64,000 nt of DNA from [Collinsella] massiliensis (lineage in GTDB: Bacteria > Actinomycetota > Coriobacteriia > Coriobacteriales > Coriobacteriaceae): NCBI GenBank assembly GCA_000333815.1, contig CAPI01000126.1, forward strand, positions 1 to 64,000, written 5' to 3'. Below are positions 34,988 through 45,030 of this stretch, one piece after another. A program made the position numbers and the translations under genes. The notes below the pieces were generated by a model. The model had not been told where the DNA came from, searched no databases, and was given only the letters and a program-made list of their open reading frames with translations. Positions within the stretch are counted from its first letter, which is position 1. The number at the start of each line of letters is the position of its first letter.

Positions 34988-35608
34988 ATGATCAGCATGA
35001 TTCTCGGCCGTAAGATCGGCATGACCCAGGTGTGGGACGACGAGGATAACGTCGTTCCCGTCACGGTCATCCAGGCTGGCCCCTGCGCCGTCTCGCAGGT
35101 TAAAACCAAGGCGACCGATGGCTACGACGCCGTGCAGATCGGCTTCGGAGACATCAAGGTCAAGAACGTCAACAAGCCCATGGCTGGTCACTTCGCCAAG
35201 GCCGGCGTCGAGCCCGTGCGGTACCTCCGCGAGGTTCGCGTCGAGAACGGCGAGGACCACAAGGTCGGCGAGGTCGTGACCGTTGCCGATTTCGCCGACG
35301 TCGCCAAGGTCGATGTCATCGGCACCTCCAAGGGCAAGGGCTTCCAGGGTCGCATCAAGCGCTGGGGTCAGCGTCGCGGTCCCATGACCCACGGCTCCCA
35401 CTTCAAGCGTCACCCGGGTTCCATCGGCCAGTGCGCCTACCCCGCGCGCGTCCTCAAGGGCGTCAAGATGGCCGGTCACATGGGCAATGAGCGCGTGACC
35501 GTGAAGAACCTGACCGTTGTCCGCGTCGATGCCGACCAGAACCTCATCCTCGTGAAGGGCGCCGTCCCCGGTGCCAAGAACGGCCTGGTCGCCATCCGTA
35601 TGGCGTAA
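34988..35608 (+). CDS. rplC: Large subunit ribosomal protein L3
   Basis: The 206-residue protein starts [18 protein letters not shown] and has the long L3 loop ([30 protein letters not shown]) that reaches toward the peptidyl-transferase centre. It is the first gene of the ribosomal cluster here. In most bacteria rpsJ (S10) precedes it in the same operon, but no S10 gene lies in the 600 bases upstream. The ATG has a weak GGAT-type site. Confidence 0.97.
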   Translation: MISMILGRKIGMTQVWDDEDNVVPVTVIQAGPCAVSQVKTKATDGYDAVQIGFGDIKVKNVNKPMAGHFAKAGVEPVRYLREVRVENGEDHKVGEVVTVADFADVAKVDVIGTSKGKGFQGRIKRWGQRRGPMTHGSHFKRHPGSIGQCAYPARVLKGVKMAGHMGNERVTVKNLTVVRVDADQNLILVKGAVPGAKNGLVAIRMA

Positions 35609-35653
35609 TGCTCGATACGCTAAAGCCCACGTCATACCAAGGAGAACACGCAC

Positions 35654-36280
35654 ATGTCGAAATTTGAAGTCAAGAACAGCGAGGGTCAGAAGGTCTCTGA
35701 GGCCGACCTCGCTGCCGAGGTGTACGGCATCGAGCCGAACATCCACGTCATGCACCACATCGTGAAGTGCCAGCAGGCCTGCTGGCGCAGCGGCACCCAG
35801 TCCACCAAGGGCCGCAGCGAGGTGTCCGGCGGCGGCGCCAAGCCGTGGCGTCAGAAGGGCACCGGCCGTGCCCGCCAGGGCTCCATCCGCGCCGGCCAGT
35901 GGCGTCACGGTGGCGTCATCCACGGCCCCAAGCCGCGCCTCTACACCAAGCGCATGAACAACAAAGAGGTCAAGCTCGCCATGCGCTCCGCGCTCTCCGC
36001 GAAGCTGCGCGACGGTGAGCTCGTGCTCGTGGACGACTACGGCTTCGAGAAGCCGTCCACCAAGGCCGCCGTGGCCATGCTCAAGGCCCTCGGCATCTAC
36101 GGCAAGCGCCTCACCATCATCGTTCGCGAGGACGACATCAACGCGTTCCTCTCGTTCCGCAACATCCCCAAGACGTTCATCATCACGCCCGATGAGGCCA
36201 ACACCTACGACCTCGTCAACAACGGCGCTCTGCTGATGCCCGCCGATGTTGCCGTTCACTTCGGGGAGGTGCTTGCATAA
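35654..36280 (+). CDS. rplD: Large subunit ribosomal protein L4
   Basis: The 208-residue protein shows L4 features: QACWRSGTQSTKGRSEVSGGGAKPWRQKGTGRARQGS in the exit-tunnel loop and GVIHGPKPRLYTKRMNNK. L4 lines the peptide exit tunnel and represses its own operon in some bacteria. AGGAGA precedes the ATG. It ends one base before rplW starts. Confidence 0.97.
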   Translation: MSKFEVKNSEGQKVSEADLAAEVYGIEPNIHVMHHIVKCQQACWRSGTQSTKGRSEVSGGGAKPWRQKGTGRARQGSIRAGQWRHGGVIHGPKPRLYTKRMNNKEVKLAMRSALSAKLRDGELVLVDDYGFEKPSTKAAVAMLKALGIYGKRLTIIVREDDINAFLSFRNIPKTFIITPDEANTYDLVNNGALLMPADVAVHFGEVLA

Positions 36281-36568
36281 ATGACCGCCCACGAGATCAT
36301 CATCCGCCCGATCGTGTCCGAGCGTTCCTTCGACATGATGTCGGAGAACAAGTACACGTTCGAGGTCGCTCGCGACGCGAACAAGTACCAGATCAAGGAT
36401 GCCATCGAGGAGCTCTTCAACGTCAAGGTCACCTCGGTGAACACCATCAACGTGAAGCCCAAGACGAAGCGCGTGCGCTATGTGGCCGGCAAGACCCGCC
36501 AGTGGAAGAAGGCCATCGTCACGCTCGCCGACGGCGACTCGATCGAGATCTACGGCAACCAGGCCTAA
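36281..36568 (+). CDS. rplW: Large subunit ribosomal protein L23
   Basis: The 95-residue protein (MTAHEIIIRPIVSERSFDMM... KYTFEVARDANKYQIKDAIEELF) fits L23, which sits at the tunnel exit and docks trigger factor and SRP. It starts directly after the rplD stop. The usual C-terminal KKAIVTLADGDSIE is present. A 154-base gap with a short GCCCGC/GCGGGC hairpin separates it from rplB. Confidence 0.97.
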   Translation: MTAHEIIIRPIVSERSFDMMSENKYTFEVARDANKYQIKDAIEELFNVKVTSVNTINVKPKTKRVRYVAGKTRQWKKAIVTLADGDSIEIYGNQA

Positions 36569-36722
36569 ACCTGGCTCCGTACGCCCGCTCCGGCGGGCAT
36601 CGTATCGGGGGCTCGAAGATGGAGCCGCCCGGTACCGTGGTAATCCGGTGTCGACGCACCCGGGGGCGAACGCTCCCTATCCCTGATGCGCCGGCCAACG
36701 GAAAGAGACGAAAGGGATTGTA

Positions 36723-37553
36723 ATGGCTGTCAAACACCTCAAGCCGACCAGCGCGGGTCGCCGTTGGCAGACGGTCTCGGACTTCGCCGAGATCACCTGC
36801 ACGAAGCCCGAGAAGTCGCTTCTCGAGCCGCTGCCCAAGAAGGCCGGTCGTAACAACCAGGGTCGCATCACGACCCGTCACCAGGGCGGCGGCGTGAAGC
36901 GCCGTTACCGTCGCATCGACTTCAAGCGCAACAAGGACGGCGTGCCGGCCAAGGTCGCGACCATCGAGTACGACCCCAACCGCTCCGCCCGCATCGCCCT
37001 GCTCCACTACGTGGACGGCGAGAAGCGCTACATCCTCGCCCCCAAGGGCCTCAAGGTCGGCGACACCGTGGTGTCCGGCTCCGATGCCGACATCAAGCCC
37101 GGTAACGCCCTGCCCCTCGCGGACATCCCCGTGGGTACCCTCATCCACGCGGTCGAGTTCCAGCCCGGCAAGGGCGCCGCGATCGCCCGTTCCGCCGGCA
37201 ACTCCTGCCAGCTCATGGGCAAGGAGGGCAAGTACGCCATCCTGCGCATGCCCTCCTCGGAGATGCGCCGCGTGCTCATCACCTGCCGCGCCACAGTGGG
37301 CGAGGTCGGCAACGCCGAGCACTCCAACATCGTGATCGGTAAGGCCGGCCGCAAGCGCTACATGAACGTGCGCCCGACCGTCCGCGGTACCGTCATGAAC
37401 CCGGTCGACCACCCGCACGGCGGTGGCGAGGGCAAGAACCACACCTCTGGCCGCCCGTCCATGACCCCGTGGGGCAAGCCGACCAAGGGCTATCGCACGC
37501 GCAAGAAGAAGAAGGCTTCGAACAGCCTCATCATCCGTCGCCGCCGCAAGTAG
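36723..37553 (+). CDS. rplB: Large subunit ribosomal protein L2
   Basis: The 276-residue protein has the L2 landmarks [26 protein letters not shown] and the C-terminal [14 protein letters not shown] with the conserved His near the peptidyl-transferase centre. GAAAGGG lies before the ATG. Length is normal. Confidence 0.98.
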   Translation: MAVKHLKPTSAGRRWQTVSDFAEITCTKPEKSLLEPLPKKAGRNNQGRITTRHQGGGVKRRYRRIDFKRNKDGVPAKVATIEYDPNRSARIALLHYVDGEKRYILAPKGLKVGDTVVSGSDADIKPGNALPLADIPVGTLIHAVEFQPGKGAAIARSAGNSCQLMGKEGKYAILRMPSSEMRRVLITCRATVGEVGNAEHSNIVIGKAGRKRYMNVRPTVRGTVMNPVDHPHGGGEGKNHTSGRPSMTPWGKPTKGYRTRKKKKASNSLIIRRRRK

Positions 37554-37582
37554 TCCGAGATACCGAGAAGGAGTAAGAACCA

Positions 37583-37843
37583 ATGAGCAGAAGTCTCAAA
37601 AAGGGGCCGTTCGTGGAAGCTCGCCTGCTCTCGCGTATCATCGCGATGAACGAGGCCGGCACGAAGGACGTCGTGAAGACGTGGTCGCGCGCGTCCACGA
37701 TCTTCCCCGAGATGGTGGGCCACACCATCGCCGTCCACGACGGGCGCAAGCACGTGCCCGTGTACATCACCGAGTCCATGGTCGGCCATAAGCTGGGCGA
37801 GTTCGCGCCCACCCGCACGTTCCGCGGTCACAAGGCCAAGTAG
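37583..37843 (+). CDS. rpsS: Small subunit ribosomal protein S19
   Basis: The 86-residue protein ([19 protein letters not shown]... [17 protein letters not shown]) is a full-length S19, which binds 16S rRNA in the head of the small subunit next to S13. GAGAAGGAG precedes it. Confidence 0.98.
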   Translation: MSRSLKKGPFVEARLLSRIIAMNEAGTKDVVKTWSRASTIFPEMVGHTIAVHDGRKHVPVYITESMVGHKLGEFAPTRTFRGHKAK

Positions 37844-37857
37844 GGGGTTTCACGTAC

Positions 37858-38229
37858 ATGGCAACTAAAGCTACCGATACCGAGACCCGCGAGGTGCGCG
37901 CCGTCGCGAAGTACGTGCGCGTCTCGCCTTCCAAGGCTCGCCTCGTGGTCGATCTCATCCGTCGCAAGTCTGTCGAGCAGGCTTTCGACATCCTGCATTT
38001 CTGCGAGCGCGCCGTCGCCGTGGACGTGGAGAAGTGCCTCCGCTCCGCTGTGGCCAACGCCGTGAACAACAACGGCATGCGCGCCGATGACCTCGTGGTC
38101 GCCGCCGCCTACGTGGACGAGGGCCCCACGCTCAAGCGCATCCGCCCGCGCGCCAAGGGTTCCGCCTCGCGCATCCTCAAGCGCACGAGCCACATCACCA
38201 TCGTCGTCGCTCCGCGAAAGGAGGCTTAA
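37858..38229 (+). CDS. rplV: Large subunit ribosomal protein L22
   Basis: The 123-residue protein has [25 protein letters not shown] and the tunnel hairpin [20 protein letters not shown], which reaches the narrow part of the exit tunnel, near where L4 meets macrolides. It overlaps no neighbour; rpsC starts seven bases later. Confidence 0.98.
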   Translation: MATKATDTETREVRAVAKYVRVSPSKARLVVDLIRRKSVEQAFDILHFCERAVAVDVEKCLRSAVANAVNNNGMRADDLVVAAAYVDEGPTLKRIRPRAKGSASRILKRTSHITIVVAPRKEA

Positions 38230-38235
38230 CGCACT

Positions 38236-38945
38236 ATGGGTCAGAAAGTCTACCCCACCGGTTTCCGTCTCGGCATCACCGAGAACTGGCGCTCCCGTTG
38301 GTACGCCGACAAGGACTACGCCAAGACCCTCGGTAACGACCTTGAGCTCCGCAAGTACCTGGCCAAGCGCCTCCGTCGTGCCGCCGTCTCCCGCGTGGAG
38401 ATCGAGCGCGCCGGCGATAAGGTGAAGGTCATCATCTACACCGCCCGCCCCGGCATCGTGATCGGCAAGAAGGGCGCGGAGATCGACCAGATCCGCACCG
38501 AGCTCGAGAAGGTCGCTGGCGTCTCCAAGGGCCAGCTCTCCGTCGACGTCATCGAGATCAAGCGTCCCGAGCTCGACGCCGTGCTCGTCGCCCAGTCCAT
38601 CGCCGAGCAGCTCGAGGGCCGCGTGGCCTTCCGTCGCGCCATGCGCAAGGCCGTCCAGTCCGCCCGCAAGGCTGGCGCCAAGGGCATTCGTATCCAGTGC
38701 TCCGGCCGCCTCGGCGGCGCCGAGATGGGTCGCCGCGAGTGGTACCGCGAGGGTCGCGTGCCGCTGCACACCCTGCGCGCCAAGATCGACTATGGCCAGG
38801 CCACCGCGCACACCACGATGGGTTCCTGCGGCGTCAAGGTCTGGATCTACCTGGGCGAGAAGCTTCCCGGCCAGCCCGTTCCGAACCCGGCGCTCGAGGG
38901 CTCCTCGCGTCCGCGCCGTCGTAACTCCGAGAGGAGGGGTCAGTA

Positions 38946-38946
<1 letters not shown>
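38236..38946 (+). CDS. rpsC: Small subunit ribosomal protein S3
   Basis: The 236-residue protein starts [28 protein letters not shown] and has the KH domain motif [18 protein letters not shown] and the C-terminal [28 protein letters not shown]3 helps form the mRNA entry channel. Its TAG stop overlaps the GTG start of rplP (TAGTG), so translation is coupled. Confidence 0.98.
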
Positions 38947-39374
<428 letters not shown>

Positions 39375-39590
39375 ATGAAGCCCGCAGAGATTCGTGCGCT
39401 TTCCGACGAGCAGCTCGTCGAAAAGCTGAAGGAAGGTCGAGCCGAGCTCTTCAACCTTCGTTTCCAGATGGCCACGAGCCAGCTCGACAACACCGCTCGC
39501 GTCAAGACCGTGAAGAAGGACATCGCGCGCATTCTCACCGAGCAGCGCGCCCGCGAGATCGCGGCCGAGAAGTCCGCTGCGGCAGAGTAG
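39375..39590 (+). CDS. rpmC: Large subunit ribosomal protein L29
   Basis: The 71-residue protein ([37 protein letters not shown]) is a typical helical L29 at the tunnel exit next to L23. It has a short Ala/Glu-rich tail. There is no gap to rplP. Confidence 0.96.
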   Translation: MKPAEIRALSDEQLVEKLKEGRAELFNLRFQMATSQLDNTARVKTVKKDIARILTEQRAREIAAEKSAAAE

Positions 39591-39606
39591 AGCTTGAGGA
39601 GATAAG

Positions 39607-39870
39607 ATGAGCGATACTACGCGTAACACGCGCAAGGTCCGTACCGGCACGGTCGTCTCCATCTCGGGCAACAAGACCATCGTTGTCCAGACCCTGGAGC
39701 GCAAGCGTCACCCCAAGTACGGCAAGATGATGACCAGCACCAAGAAGCTTCATGCACATGATGAGGAGTGCACCGCCGGCGTGGGCGATACGGTTCGCGT
39801 CATGGAGACCCGTCCTCTGTCCAAGATGAAGCGCTGGCGTCTCGTTGAGATCATCGAGCGCGCCAAGTAG
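39607..39870 (+). CDS. rpsQ: Small subunit ribosomal protein S17
   Basis: The 87-residue protein has [33 protein letters not shown], typical of S17, an early 16S rRNA binder. GAGGAGAT precedes the ATG. The next 100 bases hold a strong hairpin, and then rplN begins. Confidence 0.97.
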   Translation: MSDTTRNTRKVRTGTVVSISGNKTIVVQTLERKRHPKYGKMMTSTKKLHAHDEECTAGVGDTVRVMETRPLSKMKRWRLVEIIERAK

Positions 39871-39897
39871 GCTGCATTGATTGTTCACCCGGCGATG

Positions 39898-39940
39898 TGC
39901 GCTGCGTGACGGGGAGTCACCCCGCGGCATGCGCAGCGCA
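39898..39940 (+). promoter_or_regulatory. Hairpin between rpsQ and rplN
   Basis: TGCGCTGCG/CGCAGCGCA with an inner CGGGG/CCCCG forms a long stem in the 102-base gap between the S10-type and spc-type parts of the cluster. No T-run follows, so it is more likely a processing, attenuation or repressor site than a terminator. Confidence 0.45.
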
Positions 39941-39972
39941 CCTCTCGTCGGCCTAGGTTCGGAGGAACTACC

Positions 39973-40341
39973 ATGATTCAAATGCAAACCATGCTCAACG
40001 TCGCCGATAACTCCGGTGCGCGCAAGGTTCGCTGCATCAAGGTGCTCGGTGGCTCCAAGCGCCGCTATGCAGGAATCGGCGACGTTATCGTGGCTGCCGT
40101 GCAGGAGGCCACGCCCGGCGCCAACGTCAAGAAGAAGGACGTTGTGAAGTGCGTCGTCGTGCGCACGGTGAAGGAGGTCCGCCGCAAGGACGGCTCCTAC
40201 ATCCGCTTCGACGACAACGCCTGCGTCGTCATCAACAACGACGGTTCGCCCGTGGGCACCCGTATCTTCGGGCCCGTGGCGCGCGAGCTGCGTGACAAGA
40301 AGTACATGAAGATCGTCTCGCTTGCTCCCGAGACCCTGTAA
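39973..40341 (+). CDS. rplN: Large subunit ribosomal protein L14
   Basis: The 122-residue protein is a canonical L14 ([37 protein letters not shown]... [22 protein letters not shown]). It contacts 16S rRNA at an intersubunit bridge. In other bacteria it opens the spc operon. GGAGGAA precedes the ATG. Confidence 0.98.
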   Translation: MIQMQTMLNVADNSGARKVRCIKVLGGSKRRYAGIGDVIVAAVQEATPGANVKKKDVVKCVVVRTVKEVRRKDGSYIRFDDNACVVINNDGSPVGTRIFGPVARELRDKKYMKIVSLAPETL

Positions 40342-40359
40342 AGAGAGGAGAGAACGCAT

Positions 40360-40686
40360 ATGCCTAAGATGCAGATCAAGACGGGCGACACCGTCAAGAT
40401 TCTCTCCGGCAAGGATCGCGGCAAGCAGGGCACCGTTCTGCGCGCGTACCCCGCCGAGGGCAAGATCAAGGTCGAGGGCGTGGCCATCGTGAAGAAGGCC
40501 GTCAAGCCCAACCAGCAGAACCAGCAGGGCGGCATCGTGCCGCAGGAGGCCAAGATCGACGCCTCCAACGCGATGCTCGTGTGCCCCAAGTGCGGCGCGG
40601 CGACCCGCGTCGGCCATAAGCAGGGCGAGCTCGACGGTCACAAGACCTCGATCCGCGTCTGCAAGAAGTGCGGCGCCGAGTTCTAA
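40360..40686 (+). CDS. rplX: Large subunit ribosomal protein L24
   Basis: The 108-residue protein has the KOW motif [40 protein letters not shown] and a C-terminal [12 protein letters not shown]... CKKCGAEF with two Cys pairs, a possible zinc site. L24 starts 50S assembly. A strong terminator follows at once, and the next expected gene, rplE, lies 17.7 kb away. Confidence 0.97.
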   Translation: MPKMQIKTGDTVKILSGKDRGKQGTVLRAYPAEGKIKVEGVAIVKKAVKPNQQNQQGGIVPQEAKIDASNAMLVCPKCGAATRVGHKQGELDGHKTSIRVCKKCGAEF

Positions 40687-40708
40687 ACGACGCGCTCACC
40701 ACGCATTG

Positions 40709-40755
40709 AAAGACCCCGGAAAGCTCCGATATCGGATGCCTTCCGGGGTCTTTTG
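40709..40755 (+). terminator. Terminator after rplX
   Basis: AAGACCCCGGAA and TTCCGGGGTCTT pair perfectly around an inner CCGATATCGG palindrome, followed by TTTT. The A-rich left side also allows function on the minus strand for rpiB, which converges here. It ends the first half of the split ribosomal cluster. Confidence 0.9.
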
Positions 40756-40811
40756 CGTTTGATCGCGTAGCCGAGCGTGGGGAAGAAAACGGTTGGGAGA
40801 TGCGCGCCGGG

Positions 40812-41273
40812 TTAGCGATCGGTCGAAAGGTTCTGAGTCTCCTCGATCTCTGCGATCATGTCGATGCGACGTTGGTGGCGGCCGCCCTGGAACTCGGCGC
40901 CGAGCCACTCATCGACGATCATCTTGGCAAGCTCGGGGCCGACGACGCGCGCGCCGAAGGCGATGATGTTCGTGTTGTTGTGCTCGCGGCTCAGCTTGGC
41001 CGAATAGGGCTCCGAGCACACGCAGGCCCGAATGCCGTGCACCTTGTTGGCAGCGAGGCTGATGCCCACGCCTGTGCCGCAGATGAGCACGCCGAGGTCC
41101 ACGTCGCCCGATGCGACGGCCTTGCCCACCGCATAGCCGGAGATGGGGTAATCGAAGCGCTCGGTGCTGTTGGTGCCGAAGTCGACCACCTCGTGCCCCT
41201 GCTGCTCCAGGTGCTCCTTAATGATGTTCTTGAGCTCGACGGCCACATGGTCGTTGCCGATACCGATTTTCAT
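40812..41273 (-). CDS. rpiB: Ribose 5-phosphate isomerase B (RpiB/LacAB family)
   Basis: The 153-residue protein starts MKIGIGNDHVAVELKNIIKEH and has the family motifs GHEVVDFGTNS, DYPISGYAVGKAVASGDVDLGVLICGTGVG with the catalytic Cys, and CSEPYSAKLSREHNNTNI. It interconverts ribose 5-phosphate and ribulose 5-phosphate; some relatives act on allose 6-phosphate or galactose 6-phosphate. AAAGGA precedes the ATG. It is read after rpe on the same strand, 60 bases apart, as one sugar-phosphate operon. Confidence 0.92.
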   Translation of the reverse strand: MKIGIGNDHVAVELKNIIKEHLEQQGHEVVDFGTNSTERFDYPISGYAVGKAVASGDVDLGVLICGTGVGISLAANKVHGIRACVCSEPYSAKLSREHNNTNIIAFGARVVGPELAKMIVDEWLGAEFQGGRHQRRIDMIAEIEETQNLSTDR

Positions 41274-41333
41274 GGTGGTTCCTTTCACTGTAGGTACCCT
41301 ACCTAACCTGCGGGCTGCTGGAAGGCAGCTCGC

Positions 41334-41981
41334 CTATGCATGAAGCGCCCGAAGGGCCTTGATGCTCTGCGCGTAATCGCCTTTCCCGAAGAGCGCGCTC
41401 GTGCCCAGGATGAAGCCATCGGCTCCCAGGCCGGAGAGCTCGGCGATGCGCTCCGGGCTGCACGCCCCGTCCACGGTGAGCGTGAAGCCGTAGCGGTGCT
41501 TGAGCTCGGCGAGGCGGGCGATCTTATCCTTCGTGAACTCGATGAACGCCTGGCCGGCGAAGCCCGGGCTCACGGTCATGACCATGACGTAATCCACGAC
41601 GTTGAGCAGCTCCTCGATAGAGGGGATTGAGGTATCGGGATTGATGGCGATGCCGGCCTTCGCCCCGCCGTCGCGGATGGCGGCGAGGGTCTTCACGCAG
41701 TAGCGCTCAGATTCGGGATGGATGTAGATGAGGTCGACGCCCGCATCGAGGAACAGGTTTATCGAGCGCGCGGGGTGCTCGATCATGAGGTGGCAGTCGA
41801 TAGGCTTCTCCGTGGCGCTGCGCACCGCCTTGATGTCCATGAGGCCCATGGCGATATTGGGCACGAACGACCCATCCATCACGTCGCAGTGGAACATATC
41901 GGCGCCGGCCGCGTCGAGCTCCTGAACCTCGGAGCGCAGGTTCCCGTAATCGGCGCACATCATGCTCGGGCAGAGTAACAT
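41334..41981 (-). CDS. rpe: Ribulose-phosphate 3-epimerase family protein
   Basis: The 215-residue TIM barrel has the metal-binding and catalytic pattern of the family: LCPSMMCADYGNL, FHCDVMDGSFVPNIAMG, IDCHLMIEHP, VMVMTVSPGFAGQAF and LTVDGACSPERI. It interconverts ribulose 5-phosphate and xylulose 5-phosphate; close relatives (AlsE) act on allulose 6-phosphate. The nearby PTS and sugar isomerase leave the hexose version open. AAAGGA precedes the chosen ATG. It shares an AT-rich divergent promoter region with the isomerase gene. Confidence 0.9.
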   Translation of the reverse strand: MLLCPSMMCADYGNLRSEVQELDAAGADMFHCDVMDGSFVPNIAMGLMDIKAVRSATEKPIDCHLMIEHPARSINLFLDAGVDLIYIHPESERYCVKTLAAIRDGGAKAGIAINPDTSIPSIEELLNVVDYVMVMTVSPGFAGQAFIEFTKDKIARLAELKHRYGFTLTVDGACSPERIAELSGLGADGFILGTSALFGKGDYAQSIKALRALHA

Positions 41982-42041
41982 GGCACGCTTCCTTTCTCTA
42001 TGTTCGGGTGAACGGTAGAAAATCGTCGCTGAACGGTACAT

Positions 42042-42291
42042 GGCTTCATAGAAAACTAGATTATTTCAATTAAATTCAAATCCTCCAATAATCAAGCATC
42101 CAATAAAACAGCAGGTAAATAAGGGTAGTCATGGGAGCATGTCATCCCTTACCTCAAAATTTTATGACAATTCTTAAAAAACTGTGGCAAATTTTGAAAA
42201 AACTTGGAATACAATGAGTGCCGAAAGCCGGCGTGATGAACGCGGTAATCGCGGTCGCGTGCAGAGCGCCTGAACATGAGGAGGGCTCGAA
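42042..42291. promoter_or_regulatory. AT-rich divergent control region
   Basis: This 250-bp stretch is strikingly AT-rich for the genome and lies between rpe (minus) and the isomerase (plus). TACAAT near 42211 is a possible -10 for the plus direction. CAAAATTT near 42157 and AAATTTTG near 42190 are inverted and could bind the DeoR-type regulator encoded at 45031. Confidence 0.45.
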
Positions 42292-43230
42292 TTGAAACTG
42301 GCCACGCAAATCAACTCGTATTTCCGCTCGGGAGACAAAAACCTCGATCGCGTGTTCGCGCAATTCGAGGAGGTCGGGCTTACCCATGTCGATCTGAACT
42401 ATCCGGAGCATGTGGGTGAGACCCCGGCGGAGCAAATGAAGCAGCTGCTCGAATCGCATGGCCTCAAGCTCAACGGGGTGGCCTTGCGCTTTCGCGGCGA
42501 TTTCATCAACGGTGAGCTGGGGAACGCGGATCCGAGCATCGCGGGCAAGGCACTGCGGCTCTGCCGCGAGGCGTGCGACTACTGCCGTGCCGTGGGCGGC
42601 GATACCGTCACCATCTGGCTGGGGTTCGACGGGTTCGACTACAGCTTCCAGATCGACTACACCCGCGTGTGGAACCAGCTCGTCAACGCATATCGCACCG
42701 TGTGCGACTATGCGCCCGACCTCAAGATCAGCATCGAGTACAAGCCGTATGAGGAGCGCTCCTACGCGTTCATCGACAGCATGGGCATCGCAGGCATGAT
42801 GCTCGCCGAGGTCGACCGCCCCAACCTGGGCGTCACCCTCGACTACTGCCACATGCTCATGAAGCACGAGAACCCCGCCATGGCATGCGACATCTTCGGC
42901 GGCCGCGGCAAGCTCTTCGGCGTGCACCTCAACGACGGCTACGGCGTCATGGACGACGGCCTCATGATCGGGACGGCATCGCCCATGAAGACGCTCGAAT
43001 TCATCTACTACCTCAAGAAGCACAGCTACGACAGCGCGATCTACTTCGACACGTTCCCCACCATCGAGGATGCCGAGGAGGAGTGCGCCCAGAACATCGC
43101 GATGATCGGCATGCTCGACCGCGCGCTCGATGCGGTGGGGCTCGATGAGGTGCAGTGCGTCATCGACGCGAACAGCGGGATCGAGGCGGCCAAGCTCATG
43201 CGACGCCTCCTGTGCGCCTGCACGGAGTAA
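42292..43230 (+). CDS. Sugar phosphate isomerase/epimerase (xylose isomerase-like TIM barrel)
   Basis: The 312-residue protein has a TIM-barrel isomerase pattern: DLNYPEH, GDTVTIWLGFDGFDYSF, LKISIEYKPYEERSYAF with a metal-binding Glu, LGVTLDYCHMLMKHENP with Asp and His, and LFGVHLNDGYG with His. This matches the AP endonuclease 2 / xylose isomerase-like group (ketose 3-epimerases, rhamnose and hydroxypyruvate isomerases). The exact sugar is unknown. It starts with TTG behind GAGGAGG. It is followed by PTS genes, so it probably acts on a sugar or its phosphate taken up by that system. Confidence 0.85.
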   Translation: MKLATQINSYFRSGDKNLDRVFAQFEEVGLTHVDLNYPEHVGETPAEQMKQLLESHGLKLNGVALRFRGDFINGELGNADPSIAGKALRLCREACDYCRAVGGDTVTIWLGFDGFDYSFQIDYTRVWNQLVNAYRTVCDYAPDLKISIEYKPYEERSYAFIDSMGIAGMMLAEVDRPNLGVTLDYCHMLMKHENPAMACDIFGGRGKLFGVHLNDGYGVMDDGLMIGTASPMKTLEFIYYLKKHSYDSAIYFDTFPTIEDAEEECAQNIAMIGMLDRALDAVGLDEVQCVIDANSGIEAAKLMRRLLCACTE

Positions 43231-43420
43231 CCACCCTGCCTGGGGGCGTATCCCCTAGGCATCATCTCACCAGTTCAGTCACAATCGGAACCGGCTCTCA
43301 TTCCCGAGCCGGATCCGTGGCGCATCCGTCGGGGCGAACCCACATGCCCCTGCGGATGGAAAAGAGGGGGCCGGGCGCAGGGAGCCGTCCGGTCGCGATA
43401 AAGAAGGGAAGGGAGCCCTT

Positions 43421-44800
43421 ATGGCAAAACGCGATTGGGATGCTACGGCTCGCGGCATTCTCGATGCCGTGGGTGGGCCCGAGAACATCTCGGGTCTGAC
43501 GCACTGCGCGACGCGCCTGCGTCTCAACCTGAAGGACGATTCGAAGTGCGATGACGCGACGGTCAAAGAGGTCGATGGCGTCATCAACACCGTCAATTCC
43601 GCCGGCCAGTATCAGATCCTCATCGGCACCGAGGTGCCGAAGCTCTACGAGTAGTTCGAGCCGCTCGTCAAGGGGACGAACACCCAGGTCTCCACGACCT
43701 CGGGATCGAGCGACGAGGGTGTGATCAGCAAGATCTTCGGTGCCGTCTCGGGCATCTTCGCGCCGCTGCTTCCCGCCATGGCGGGCTCCGGTATCCTGCG
43801 CGGCATCCTAATCCTGCTCACGCAGCTCGGCGTGATCACCGAGGGTTCGGGTACCTATGTGATCTGGTACACCCTCTCGATGAGCGTGTTCTACTTCCTG
43901 CCGGTGCTTCTGGCGTTCTCGGCGGGCAAGCGCTTCGGGGCGAGCCCGTACCTTTCGGCGCTTATCGGCGCGTGCCTGCTCTACCCGGATTTCATCAACC
44001 TCATGGGCGAGATCGGCAACGGTGCGACCACCGATTTCTTCGGGATCCCCGTCGTGCTCATGAACTATAACTCCACGGTCGTCCCGGCGATCCTTGCCGT
44101 GTGGGCGTACTCGTTCCTCTACAAGTTCCTGGACGATAAGATCCCCGAGACTCTCAAGCTCGTGGTGCTTCCTGCCGTCTCGCTCATCATCATGGTGCCG
44201 CTTACCATGATGATCATCGGCCCCATCGGCGTGTATGCTGGCGAGGGCGTCGCGTTCGTGGTCAACTGGGTCATCGATAGGAGCTCCGTACTCGCGGGCA
44301 TCCTCGTGGGCGGCGGCTGGTCGGTGCTCGTCTCCATGGGCATCCACTGGGCCGTGAACCCCATCATGATCAACAACATCGCCCAGAACACCTTCGACTA
44401 CATCTGCCCGTTCACCTTCGCGTGCAACTTCGGCGTGATCGGCGTCGCCCTCGGCGTGTTCCTGAAGGCGCGTAACCAGAAGCTCAAGAGCTTTGCCGCA
44501 TCCGGCGTGGTCACCATCGCGCTTTCGGCCATCATCGAGCCGACGCTCTTCGGCATGCTCGTCAAGAACAAGAAGCTCTGGGGCGCTCAGATCATCGCGG
44601 GCGCTGCGGGCGGCGCGTTCTGCGGACTCACCCATGTGGTCTGCACGGCGTTCGTGTTCGGTTCGGTGACGACGTTCCCGGCCTTCGTGAGCCCGGATGC
44701 GATGAACTTCGTCTACGCGATGATCGCCATGCTTATCTCGACGGTGGTCGGCGCGGTGCTCGGCTTCATCTTCACCGGTCGCGATGACCAGCTCGCGTAA
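43421..44800 (+). pseudogene. PTS sugar transporter EIIBC, split by an in-frame TAG
   Basis: Codons 1-77 form an EIIB domain (GGPENISGLTHCATRLRLNL, with the phosphorylated Cys) ending TEVPKLYE and a TAG at 43652-43654. The same frame continues after it as FEPLVKGTNTQVSTTSG and then a full EIIC domain with about ten membrane segments (FAPLLPAMAGSGILRGILILLTQLG... IIEPTLFGMLVK) of the glucose/beta-glucoside group. A CAG-to-TAG change would explain the break. The EIIC part could restart at GTG 43721 behind GAGG, so split function is possible. EIIA is encoded at 45838. Confidence 0.8.
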
Positions 44801-44879
44801 GCATGCGCGCTAACCGGCTTGCGCGCGCGGCGTGGATTCGCGCGGTGAGACGGACATAAGCTGGGAAAGCGAAATGCGA

Positions 44880-44922
44880 GCGGCCGTCGGCATGCCAAGA
44901 AGGGTTGCATGCCGGCGGCCGC
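44880..44922. terminator. Hairpin between EIIBC and the DeoR gene
   Basis: GCGGCCGTCGGCATGC and GCATGCCGGCGGCCGC pair over 15 of 16 bases with an 11-base loop. It lacks a T-run, so it may act as a weak terminator or mRNA stabiliser after the EIIBC reading frame. Confidence 0.4.
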
Positions 44923-45030
44923 GAGCGTAGGCGGCGCGGTGCGCGTCGAGGGGATCGGCATCGGTTGCCCGTCGAGCCGCTCGTGGGACGATGACGCTAC
45001 AATAGGGCGAGGATTCCACAAGGAGGCACG

